From assembly GCA_027605045.1 (NCBI GenBank), contig JAQFWX010000134.1, positions 1 to 64,000 on the forward strand: a DNA stretch of 64,000 nt. Reading direction: 5' to 3'. The DNA comes from Phallus indusiatus. Taxonomy: Eukaryota > Basidiomycota > Agaricomycetes > Phallales > Phallaceae. Both the position numbers and the translations under genes were made by a program. Shown here piece by piece: positions 12,665 to 24,057 of this stretch. How positions within the stretch are numbered: position 1 is the first letter of the stretch; the number at the start of each line of letters is the position of its first letter. The notes beneath the pieces were generated by a model. It was given only the letters and a program-made list of their open reading frames with translations. It was not told where the DNA came from and made no database searches.

Positions 12665-13308
12665 TTAGTTACCATTAGCGCGTCCTTTTCCCTTTATTGT
12701 CGGTTGCACTTCGTAAGCATTACTGTCGGAGTGATGATGCCGATGTTGATGCACAACAGTAATGTCAGCGGTATCTCTTGAATGTTGTGCGTCGCCAGGC
12801 GATGGGGATGACGACTCGTTGTGGCAGTCGTGACTATCATGAGAGCAGCGTCGATGGCGGGGTCTTTGACTTGGCCGAGCACGACCATCATCAGACGGCG
12901 AAGAACTAGCGTCAGAATCCGAATCGGAAGATTCGTCAGACGACTCGTCAAACGCCTTGGGCTTGTGGTAAATACAACATACTAGATCAACATTGGCATT
13001 CAAAGTTAAAGGTGTAAGTTACGGGGTTGGCGCACTTTTGGATTTTTCTTTCCCATGTGCTCATTGTCGACAACACTATCGTCCCAAACGACCCGCTGTC
13101 GACTTCGAGGACCGCCTCGAAGACGAATTGACCCTGAAGGTACAGACCCATCGTGGCTTGCTCCTTCTCCTCTGTCGTGCTCGGGTTGAGCTATCACAAG
13201 AGTACGCGAACCATCTAATGGCGCTATAGTACGCAAAGATGCACTCATCGATGCTGTCGGTGTGGAAGACGACGATGCTGCTGGTGCGGCGGATGATGAT
13301 GATGGCAT
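12665..13308 (-). CDS. ypi1: Type 1 phosphatase regulator Ypi1 (inhibitor-3 family), one-base frameshift in exon 1
   Basis: Ypi1 binds the PP1 catalytic subunit and tunes its activity and nuclear location. Exons 13308-13036 and 12981-12665. Exon 1 has a Ser/Ala-rich start (MPSSSSAAPAASSSS), GSRTLVIAQPE, then SIRLRGGPRSRQRVVWDDS and VVDNEHMGKK, which contains the RVxW PP1-docking motif. Exon 2 has CCIYHKPKAFDESSDESSDS followed by a His/Ser-rich tail. As sequenced, exon 1 ends MGKKNPK and cannot join exon 2 in frame (590 nt in total). Adding one A to the run at 13043-13047 gives MGKKKSK-ICCIYHK, the family consensus. An upstream in-frame ATG at 13353 would add 15 residues. Expected length about 196. 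Confidence 0.85.
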
Positions 13309-13523
13309 TTGAAGAAGTTGTTGTGGGGTTCGAATACACCCGTTTTTTCCCACGATTATCTTTTTGGGTATTCTGACTGGTGCCGGTGATCAGCGACTAT
13401 TGACCTCGAAATCCAGAATATTCTTGTTTTAAAGACTAATTAGACTCTTCGTAGACACGGCAAAGGTTCTGGAATAAACGAGAGTCATTACATAACCCGG
13501 GCAGGGACGGCATCTATCGCCTC

Positions 13524-15254
13524 ATGCCGAGAGCAATGGTTCATCCCCGTCTCAAACAACGAATTGTCAGTGATCCACCATCAGCACCAGTTTCTCCCGA
13601 ACCAGGTATGGAGCTCTTAGTTAAACTCCCATTGTTATCCTTGATTTTGATTTTCAAATTGCAGGTAATCCGACTGGTGCTCATGTCGACGACAACAATC
13701 AGGACGCAGACGCAGACGCGGATGCGGATGCAGATGCAGATATGGACGCCGAAGGGGAAAGTATGAACATTTCGGAAAGCGGAGAGGCTGTAGCCAATGA
13801 AGAGGATGAGGCGGATGAAGAGTCACAAGCTTATAAGCCTGAAGTAAACCATAGCCATGGTCTTTCCAATTTTAATTCGCCTAAAACTGCTTTGTCGTCT
13901 CAAAGTAACATAAAGAGCACCAAAGGCTCAAACCCAAATCTGGGCTCTCGTTCAGGTCCTGCTACAGGCACTCGTATAGGAGGAATGGCGGATATTCAAC
14001 CTTCTGATACTCCTGAATCTTCCTCCGTCCGTCGCTCGTCTCGTGTGAAGCCTCCATCTTCTTCCAAAGAAGTTGCCGAAAGTCGCTCTCCAGCCAAAAA
14101 ATCACTCAAGATAAAATTGAAACTGGGATCAAAACCGACTCCTGAGTTGGAGGATGAAAAGCCCCCCACTTCGTCACCAGCTACTCGAAGCAGTGCTAGA
14201 AGAGTAAATCGTGGAGGGAGAACAAGAAACAAGGGCAAAAATGCTACAGGTCTGACGTTAACTTTGCCTGCTCGTGCATCTGAGGGTACCTGCATAGTTG
14301 TTTGTTTGTTTATTTCTTTTCAAAGAAACTGACTTTCTTCTCATCTTCAGCGGCTACATCTCGTCGTTCTATGTCACCCTCCGAAATTTCTCCCCGGACA
14401 TCGCCTGAATCCGAAGATGATCCAGATGCCGAGATGGACATATACCATGAGCCAGAACTTGAGCTGGAAGCAGAAGAAGTCAAACAACAAGATGACGAAA
14501 ACATGGACGATGATGGGGAAGACGACGACGACGACGACAGTGAGGTTCTACCCGGACAAAGGAATAGATCTAGAATGACGTCAAGGCAAGCCGTGTTAGC
14601 AAGCAAAGCCGACCCAGAGCATATTGAACTAGGTGTGCGTTATCGTGGACGAGTCATTATTCGCCTGACCTTGTATATCTCTCAGACCTAACGGGTCCTT
14701 CTCGGAAGAAACAATTAACAACGGAAGAGATAGCGCTTCGTCGAGAAGAAACTGCTCGGAAGCGAAAGAACCTCAATGAGAAAAAGCTCGAGGACGAGAA
14801 GGTAATCCTTATTTGTCTCCCCTTCCGCAATTCTTCTTTTTGATGGCATGAACCCCGATGACTCTAGACGGAAACAATCAATCGACTACTGAAGAAGCAA
14901 TCTTCCCGTTCTCGAGCGAAACGCTCGGCTCTTAATACAAGTATTGCTCCGACACCTCAATCGCACTCAGCAGGCGAGGAAGGCGACAGTGACCACGGCG
15001 TGCCTGAGCAGTCAAAAAGTTTACCGGGACCTGCATGGAGATGGATCTCTTCGAAGGATGGGTATAGGCTCGGTATTCCCCTTGAAGCGTTAGAAGCCCT
15101 GAAGCCTCCTCGATCCCCACTTCCTGTTCCATTTACAACACCCACCTGCAATGTTCAGGGCTGTTCACAGAGTCGGAAGTATCGCCTCGTGAGCGACTTC
15201 AATAGTGGTGCTTGTGGAGTGGAACACCTGAAATTTTTGAGTAATAAGTCTTAG
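13524..15254 (+). CDS. ies2: INO80 chromatin-remodelling complex subunit Ies2/INO80B-like
   Basis: Exons 13524-13605, 13665-14285, 14351-14632, 14686-14801 and 14868-15254 give 495 codons. The N-terminal two thirds are disordered: a DADADADADADADM acidic repeat, Ser-rich patches, SLKIKLKLGSK and a run of Asp/Glu. The C-terminal part carries the PAPA-1-like region (SRMTSRQAVLASKADPEHIE, then EEIALRREETARKRKNLNEK and INRLLKKQSS) and a small zinc-binding module (CNVQGCSQSRKYRL ... GACGVEH) like the HIT-type finger of INO80B. In yeast and human this subunit stimulates INO80 ATPase activity on nucleosomes. The assignment rests on the C-terminal third; the acidic tract is compatible with histone handling. 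Divergent from ypi1 with 215 bp between starts. Confidence 0.8.
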
Positions 15255-15478
15255 AAATCTCTTTGTAATAATGTATGTACGCCTTGAGTGATATGTGAGT
15301 TTCATGTGTGTCGTTCACTGTTTGCACCTGCCGGCTCAAGCCGAGCAAAGCAGTTTGACGCCTTACCTGTGGACGTCACTTGAACTTAAAGCCACTAGTC
15401 CACACCACCATTTGACCTATAGACTTTGATTGCACCTCGCAGGAAACAAATCACTATCTTTTATTGCTTCAATTCTGT

Positions 15479-15851
15479 ATGTCTTCTTCAGTGAAATCGA
15501 AATACGACGCACTTCCAACCCGGTCTTCCGATAATTTGCACGACAAACTACAAGAAGATCGTAGATTCAATCCTCCAGTGCCGTCAATGTGGAAACGGTT
15601 TGCACTGATATCACTCGTGTTCTTCTTATTCTGGCTGGCACTCAGGATGCGTCCCAAAGAGCCCCAGATTATCTATGCAGACAGGTGAATTGATACTTTT
15701 GCGCCCTGAACACATGTTCACCTCCTCGTCTTTATATTAATAATTAGCATTGTTTAGGTACTCAAGGGAACACAAATATCGCCCGGCAGCATCGCCTATC
15801 ATTACAGAAAGATTGAAGGATGGTCGTGTAAGGATTCGTGGAGCTCTGTGA
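15479..15851 (+). CDS. Small single-pass membrane protein (fungal, unknown)
   Basis: Two exons, 15479-15684 and 15758-15851, encode 99 residues. The N-terminus is soluble (SSSVKSKYDALPTRSSDN), followed by one hydrophobic segment at about residues 40-56 (FALISLVFFLFWLALRM) flanked by Arg and Lys, and a conserved-looking basic tail (EHKYRPAASPIITERLKDGR). No signal-peptide cleavage site is obvious, so a tail-out membrane anchor is likely. The first ATG in frame was taken as start. I do not recognise a function; the even codon use and clean splice phase argue that it is a real gene. Confidence 0.65.
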
Positions 15852-16449
15852 ACGCGGATTGTGGCATGCGAACTTTTATTAAAACTTACTACTTAGAAAC
15901 CAAGTCATATGGTGTATTCTTCGTACCTCATTTTTTTCTCAACGGACATAATTTCAAATTCCATCACAAACTGGTTCACATGTTAATACCACTCCAACAG
16001 TAACAAACGACTCGGAGCGATCATCTGCCAGTGGGCGCTGCCAGTGCCGCACATCTATAAGAATAACGCTATGCTAGTAATTGCCTTGGCAAGCGCATCA
16101 TTAGGGAACCAGGCACTATAATGGCGTGAACCAGTTCTCATTCAACATCATGTATATAACACAGCTCAAGCAACCAAAACAGCCTTTTTAACCTTGAAAA
16201 CGTGAACCTGGCCCGGGCAGTTACATGCTTAGATAATGTGATCTGCCAAGGGTGACGGTGTCACATCTTGGGTGCACGGGGGTCCTCACATTAGATCTAA
16301 GTCGAACTCGGGAGTTGAATTCAATGGTGAGACTTTCTCACTCTTTGCTCCTCCTCCTCCTCCTCATTCCCTCTCTCCAACTACCTTGTATCTCTTCTTT
16401 CGTCTCTCTTAACCTCGACAACGACGAATAAACCCATTATTCGCCCCCT
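15852..16449. other. Intergenic region and pps1 promoter
   Basis: About 600 bp. The last 100 bp (16335-16425) are pyrimidine-rich with a (CTC)n tract at 16350-16365, a common core-promoter feature in basidiomycetes. No gene recognised. Confidence 0.45.
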
Positions 16450-19425
16450 ATGTCGTCTGTCGCCGGCCTCAACTATCCCCAGGCATTCCTCGATAGTCTT
16501 CGTATCCTCCTTCCTCGTCCTGCTCCCCATGCTCCAATTCGCGCAATTACCGCTCATCAGTTCGCTAAAATTCGAGACAAACATCTCACCTCCGACGTCC
16601 CAGACAACGTCCTTTTCCCGTTTCTCCATGGTCTTGAAGGCGATAATAACGCGCAGAACCATTTCTTCTCCAAGAACGGTGCTCCTGTACCCGTCCCTGC
16701 CTATCGTGGCCTAATATGGGTTTTGTGCGATGACGATGACGAACTTTTGCCCTTGAATAGTTTTGATGATGAGGTCGAAGATATGGTCGATGTTGATGAA
16801 GACGTAGAGGATGATTTGTTATTTCTTGGAAATGACGACTCGAATGCTACCACTTCTTCTATGTCTGGTGCTGCTTCCTCGTCTCCAAAGGATGATATTT
16901 CCCTATATTCCTCGCGGCCTGTATCCATACAAACCGCTCATTCAGACATGGACTCTATGATGTCCTCATCTGTTGACTCCATCTTCTCACAGTCTATGGT
17001 TTCACTGGACACCGCGGGCTCATCAATACATTCCGTACAATCATGCTCAAATTTCCCTCCACTTCCGTCTTCCTCAAAACCTATACTCACTTCTCATCTT
17101 CTCACCTCCACATTTCATCCATCAGAACTTATAGTTGATACCACGGATGGTCCACAATTCATTCCTCCTGTTGTTCCGAAAGGTATGTTATGATCTCTTC
17201 TCTCATGCTGTCACACAAGGATTCCCCGAATTCCAACTTCTCCCTCGCCTCGCCCCTTTTTTATTTCATTTGTGCTTCTGCCGTAATTGCGTTTTTGTTC
17301 TGGCTATTCTCATCTTTTCCCACCAGGCATATCACTCCGAAACTTTGGGATTCAAGTTCCCATATACGCCACTCTTTCCGACATCGTCATCTACTCGCCA
17401 AAGGGTCTCACGCGCCCTGCCTTTGCTCTTGCTCAGCGATTCAAACTCGCCATTGAATCCAAACGCGAGCAGCGTCTCAAATCGTGTCCACCACATATAG
17501 ATGCACGCCATCTCCTCTCATACAATGTGTTCATTGTCACCGACCCATTTTCCACATTCGAAACTCACTATCCTGACCTAGTCAGCATCACCTCAGGCGG
17601 AGTCCCTTCAAATTTGATCTCTTTTCCAGCTCGCGAAATGGCTGAGATGCGTGATCTAACACGTACATCCGAGATTCACCCTGGTGTCTTCGTCGGAAAT
17701 AGTGGAGATGTTCCTATATGGCAGAAGGGAGACTCGGACAGTCCGTTCGAATGGAACGTCAACAACCCAGATGGGTACGATATTTGTGTTGAATGCTATG
17801 AACAGGCATCATTTCCCCATTCACAATTGCTTAAGCAAGCAGAAGACCATCTCTCTGCGCTTGACGCATTGTGGGCGACTGGCTACTCAGGCTTGTCGTC
17901 TCCCTTTATATCGCCTTCAGGGGCTCCTCCGCGTCCACCCCCCAATGCCAATACGATCATTCATTTTTCATTCCCCTCCGCTCCTCACTCTTCCCCAGAA
18001 ACCATCTCACAGCTGGGACCTTTTATATCCTTCCTTCAGTCCGTGCTTCACAGACCCCGGCGGTGTAAAGTCCTCATATACAGTCATGACGGATACACCG
18101 AATCTTCTATCCTCGCTTTGACAGTATTAATGGCTGAGAAGCATTGTTCGCTACCCGAGGCTTATCTAGAGCTACAAGTGAATCGGGGGCGAAGCTTCTT
18201 TGTTCACCAGTGGGACTTAGGTGTTTTGCGAAGGATTGAAGCAAAATATGCTCGTAGCGGCGAAGGACGAGAGAAGGAAAAAGCGGGCAGAGAAAAAGGC
18301 TCGGGAGACAAGTGGGGATGGGCTGGGGCATTGATAAATCGGAGCCATCACAATAATCATAGTAACGGACATGGACTCAGTTCGTCAATTCCGACGACGC
18401 CTTCGAGCGAATTCGGTCAACCATTAAAACAACAGCAGCAACCAACAGCTCATCACACTACACAACAGCGTCGTGCTCGTGCGCAGACATCACCCTTATT
18501 ACCTGCTTTGATAGACCACACTAGTTGGTTTAACGACGATCGCTTCGATGGCTCTTTCCCGTCGAGAGTCTTACCATTTCTTTACCTGGGTAATTTGAAT
18601 CACGCTTCTAATGCGTATATGCTCCACGCGCTAGGAGTCACGCACGTTGTAAGCGTGGGGGAATGTGCCCTCGTTCCGCCGGTCGGTGAAGGTTCACCTA
18701 CGCCGGGATCTAATTCAGGCTCGAACCTGGCCCAAGGACCCGAGTCTAGAGACAGTCGTACTGCTGCTGCTGCAGGAGGAGACGAATATCAATATGTTTT
18801 GCCTACTACCTCCTCAGGGAAGAGCAGACAAATTGGATCCTTGTGGCGTGAAGAAAAAGAAGGACGGATAAAAGTTTTGGATATCAAGGTGAGGGCTGCA
18901 TTTGATGTTTACTCGTTGGGTTCATATAAAAAAATTTTAATATTAATTATGATTATCTAGGGTGTCTGCGATGATGGTATTGATTCACTGCGACCTGCAT
19001 TTGCATCTATTTGTGCATGGATTGATAAAGCCCGTCTCGAAGGTGGAAAAGTGCTTGTGCACTGTCGGGTCGGCGTATCCCGTAGCGCAACCGTGACCAT
19101 AGCCTACGTTATGAAGCACCTTAATATTTCACTCGTCGATGCATATCTTATCGTACGATCACGGCGGTTGAGCGTTTTGATTCAGCCAAATATGAGGCTC
19201 TTGTATAACTTATGCGGATGGGAAGTCGAGCTGGCACGCTCGCGCGTTTACGATCATCTTCATCGCGGACACTTGGATATTAAAGACGTTGATGATAGTG
19301 CCGATTCGTGGATGGAACCGCCGGATGAAAATGAAAAGGCTTTACAGGGAATTTTGAGAAAAAGCTTGAGCTGGCCCTTTTTGGCTCGTGAAGTTCATTT
19401 GCTAAACGAGAAATATTTACATTAA
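16450..19425 (+). CDS. pps1: Dual-specificity protein phosphatase, Pps1-type
   Basis: Three exons (16450-17182, 17327-18888, 18961-19425), 919 aa. The catalytic domain lies at the C-terminus: RVLPFLYLGNLNHASN, then the signature HCRVGVSRSAT with nucleophile Cys and Arg, followed by VTIAYVMKHLN and the FLIQPN-like segment VLIQPNMRLLYNLCGWE. The upstream two thirds match the long N-terminal region of fungal Pps1 (YPQAFLDSLRILLPRP, HPGVFVGNSGDVPIW, GYDICVECYEQASFP). A Ser/Asp/Glu-rich low-complexity insert sits at residues 90-230, and His/Gln/Asn-rich linkers interrupt the catalytic domain near residues 630-670. In yeast Pps1 acts on tyrosine and Ser/Thr phosphates and affects S-phase progression; the same substrate range is inferred here. 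The general acid Asp is probably in VCDDGID. Confidence 0.85.
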
Positions 19426-22400
19426 AAGTCTCCCCCTTCCCTCTTTCCCACCCCCTCTCTCCGAATCCCTCTGCATGGATACCTTGCTGACCCTCACTCT
19501 CGTTTCTTCCATTTCCGCTACTCTATGCTTCCTTCAACCTCTTCTTCCACCTCATTTTTGCTTACTTGAGCTCGACCTCGATAAAAAATGGCAGCGAAAT
19601 TAGACTGATTCAACATGCTGTATACCTTCTTTCTCGCACATTCCCACCCATTTCATTCACCCTACCTACCCCCTTCAATCCCTCTCCCCACGATGGAAAA
19701 AAAAAACTTTTGCGGTTCGCGTATCGCAGTTTTGTATCTGTTTTTCATCACTTATGGCGTGCTGCAACCTCTCCAAATCCCGGCTTATACATAAACTTAT
19801 ACAGCATGTTTTGGCAATTTAGCCATTTGTTTATAGTAGTACCACTGTTAGTAGGATGTTTGTTATTATCATTGTCTCTCCTTGTCGCTTTTTTTTTCAC
19901 TCTTCATTATAAACTTTGATTCGGTTAATTCCCTTGCACGCTCACTACCTATTACATTCAATATTTTTTTTCCCTTTTCATTCCCCTCTTATCTTGTATG
20001 TATGAATGTACGCTGTAGGCTGTAATATTACTCCTTGCCTTGCAGGTTCGTAGATTGCGCCCACATGATCGTGATTTACTCCATATATCTCTTTGCAGTT
20101 ATAGTACTTAGATGCCAAATCATAAGTTTCCCCGATTTAGTTTCTGATCTATTAGATTCGCTTCATTTACTTGTATATTGTTACGCCATGACTAAACCAA
20201 AAGTTGGCTGACGGATAGGACTGCTGGCAACAGCTTCTCCTCATAATGTGTTATATTAAATACCACACAGGCTTTTATGAAAATGACCGAACGACCTTAA
20301 CGAGAAATTTTTGAGTCCTCCGTTTCATAAATTAATTGCACCAAAGTATTGGATAATATGGATACCACTGACAAGCAAATCGGGTGATTGTTGTTTTGTT
20401 ATGTATTTTTTCTCGCAAAGGGTTCTTCTTATCGCAAAAGATGTTTCTGTCCTAAATGGCATGGAGCGGTAAATAGCGCATGAAACTGATCGTACATGCG
20501 CATTGAATTACATTGCAATCAACATGATCAAAAAAGGATGATTCCAGGAAACGTATTACTCCAATTTGGAACCCACGAGGCATTTTTTTATATATGTAGA
20601 TGATGGTGTGTCGTACGGTATGTCCACGACCATATATAATGCAGTGCCTTCGCAATTCAAGAAGAACTCTCGAGTGGCACTTGCCGTTTATATTGTAGAC
20701 GACATACGTAGCGTGAATTGAATTTTGAGAGTTCTTTTTGTGATTGTAAGCCTACCAAATTCGACCTCAAGACTTTTTCCAGCTCACTGGCATATTAGCT
20801 TCTGAATTCTGTGATTCCGTATATGGAGCTTCTAGGAAAAATTTTTTTCCTCCTCAGGTGGGTGATTTCTAAACAAGCACACCAGCTCCTCCAAGTTCGG
20901 CTTCACATGTTCGTTTTTTGGAGGGGTAAACAATGATGTATTGTGGCGCATTAAATCTTATAGTAGAGCCTAAATCGATATAATTTTAAATTTTATCTGA
21001 AATTCCCGTCCTAATCGTACGTGCTGACAAGAGCAAGATGATGATTGCTGGGCGTCCGTCGGATTTTAAACCGGGCCCCGACGAAGTTCCTTTTTTGAAT
21101 TTACAATCCAATCCCGAATGGACTACGCTTTGCCCCTTCCTTTTTTTTCTTGATTTGGGGAGGGAGAGTGATATAGTTGGAGCACGCGAGTGGTCCACTG
21201 GGAGGACAAAACAAGGACAAACTTTTGGTCTGCTCGAGTCTAATTTGATGTAGATGTCACGCGATAATGCGCAACCAGTCCCGAAAGCTGTGTATGTACT
21301 TGTATGTATCGAGAATGAGCATCGAAGCCCTATCTTAGGGCCGATTGCAAGCTGCGACAGGGTAGTCTTCTCGAGTCCGTTCCCGTAGGCAGAATGATAC
21401 AATAGTACATTTGAATTAGTAGCAAACGACCATAAAGTCCGTCGTCTGATAGGCTTAATTCGGCTTTATCTGTCTGAACCCTGGATCGGATTAAAATTGA
21501 GAATGTATTTGTGTTTTGCAATGGTCGCGTGAGGCTCCCGCAGTGATCGGTTTAATATGCACGAATTCAGAACTCCTTGATTGAGAAAGGTTCTTTGTCA
21601 CGAGTCCACCTCGACCTAAATTTGAATTTGATTTTGGGTTTCTCTCCATTGCCCACGTGCGCACCCTGTTGATATTTGTATCGTAACTGGGTAGGTTCTC
21701 AAAAGAACCCGAAGCTATCGACAATAAAAAATTTTTTTTGGTGGCGAGGTAGAATTCTTGGGAGACAAATAGTATTTGTCAGATTATGAACCGTTTTTTG
21801 TGAATCAGTACTACCTGTATCCTCCTGTAGCTCAGAATGCTATATTGCTTCGAGTTGTTAGCTCACCATCTAAGAAATAAAATAGTTTCCCACCCGGCAT
21901 TGAAAGGCATTGGACGAGCTATATGGGAAAGTTGTGATTAGTGAAAATTTTAAATGCTGTGTGATGCCGCCAAGTGCCAATCGTGATTGGATTCCCCATG
22001 CGTACATATATCAGCCTTTGTTTGATCCACATGATGCACTGTAGGACTGGAGAATAAGCCATACCGATTTTGCGCAGTGTTCCTTGTCGTACTTTGTTGC
22101 AAAATAGTTTCGTGTGAACGTAAATCCAAATCGTTCCAAAAGACTCAGAACCTTGTAGCATATTAGTAGTCGCCCACGCTATCATAGTTAAATTTAGTGT
22201 TTTGTTTCCGCTGATTGGTCCGGCGTAGCCAAATTCCAAATTCTGAGTCGGGCCTGGCACAACCAGTGGCTTTGAGGTACGGTGATAGTCACTCAAACTG
22301 AGGAGTATTTCGACCACCAACTTACAAGCCAACACTAGAACTTTGGCCACCACGAATCCTGGCTTAACGTCACGGTAGAAGTTGCAGAAACCTTGGCAAG

Positions 22401-24057
22401 GCTGTCAAGGGTGCCTTTCCAAAGTAAACTTCGGGACTTTGTTGCATCATCGACGCTTCTTTTCGTTAATGTTAACCTTTCCCGCTTTTTAGCATCCAAA
22501 AGGTTATTGTGACGCTCGCCAATTAGAGGAATGGAAGTGCCTGTAATATGTAGCGGGCAGTGAGGGACTGGTAATAGTGGGACCTATAGAAAATCAAGAT
22601 CTAATCCGACCCAATTTCTGGCCGGCTAAACCTTAGAACCTCGAAAAATTTCTTTAAAAATAAACATACATCAAAATTGAATACGCACATGTGACTTCCC
22701 CCTCTAATTATGAGCTAGAATTACCAAATGCGTGTTGACGTTGTTGATTAATTGGATGCTTCTAGATCTGCACACCTTCTTGGTTGATGGCGATGGCGAT
22801 GGCGATAGATAAGTAATATATAGAAAATCTAGTATTGAATGTCTAACTGAGAGCAGGAAGGAGCTGAAAGGCTATCTTGAATATGAATGAAAAAAGCTTC
22901 GTGTGTACAACTTTACCTAAGCTTTCGATAGTCAACAGAGCTCGAGCCGTCATGTCAAGACCGTGACGCTGTCCAGGATCAAATTAAACAACCTCAGGGA
23001 CATAGTACTAAGCCCTGACGAGGACAAGAATATCCACACATCTCCCCATTCTTTTTCCTCTCGATAAGGAACTAACAGACTAATAGACGCAGAGGTCAGC
23101 ATGTGGAGAGGACACTAGCCCTACTAGCCCCCACTAGCTCTCGCAGCCAACTCGCAGCCCACGGTCATTGTCGCCGGTAATATACGATGGATGATCTTGT
23201 ATAATTAGCCAGCTTCGTACACACAGCAATTGTCGTTTTGGAATCGAAATTGCTTTTAATTAAACGAGCTCGAGGATTGTCTAAATTTGGTCTTGTCAGT
23301 TGAATAGCTGTGCTTCAAAGATGACGCTAGTGGGTGATACCGTGATAGTAACAATGGTAACGTGGGTAAACTGCCCTGTTCAGTAATAGTTTGTATTGCA
23401 GTGATTTGACTTGAGAAACGTGCTTCAGACTTGGAATGAGCCTTTTTTCAAAATCAAACTCTCCCGCGGCATCTGTTTTTAGCATTGGGAGGACCCCGGG
23501 GAGCGCACCAGAGTGTGACACGTTGGTCTTGGATCTTAACCTTGAGGTCATGTGCATCCTCTGCATGACGACGCCAAAAGTAGGGCATCAATTATTATTC
23601 AATGTTGACCCTGCCACTGACCATGCCCAAGTCTAGGGCTTGTTTATTATTATAGTCCACCCCGCACATGGGAGAATTCCCCCCAAGTAATGGAGAATGC
23701 CCATGCGATGTCCCAACTAGTAAGCAGGCTGTGGAAACCAAAGTCCTGGAAGCCTGGATTGATCACCACTGATTTTCGTGTTGCCTATGCTGCCAACGAC
23801 ACAGGAATATCCTTTTATTTCAGATCTTTAGTGACTCCAAACATTATCACGTACGAACATTTAACGACGCTTCCACTTTTGTATCACAAGCTCAAGGTTC
23901 GCGTCGTCTGACGTTTTGATGTGGACGCGCAGAGCGTGACGTCGCGTGACATACCGCGTCTAGGAATAAGGTTCTCCGATCTCGCCGTCATATTCGTCAA
24001 GACTATTCATATATGCAGAGTCTTATACATATTTACCAACTCAAGGAGAAAATAACA
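19426..24057. other. 4.6 kb region without a recognisable gene
   Basis: It starts with a pyrimidine-rich stretch (19430-19700) that is probably the pps1 3' UTR. The rest has only short ORFs on both strands (longest about 144 codons at 21919-22353 on the minus strand) with no family resemblance, no paired splice structure and stop-rich flanks. A short GATGGC repeat lies at 22788-22806. No tRNA, transposon terminal repeat or duplicated segment was found by eye. Decayed DNA, a long non-coding transcript or an exon-poor lineage-specific gene cannot be excluded. Confidence 0.4.

Noticed and set aside
14310..14606. Minus-strand Ser-rich ORF within ies2
   Set aside because: Mirror of the Asp/Glu-rich acidic tract of ies2 on the opposite strand.
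21823..21895. tRNA-like sequence (CTCCTGTAGCTCAGAATGC)
   Set aside because: It resembles an A box only; no acceptor stem pairing or B box (GGTTCGANNCC) follows at the right distance.
21919..22353. 144-codon minus-strand ORF as a gene
   Set aside because: No family resemblance, no neighbouring exons in phase, and composition like the surrounding non-coding DNA.
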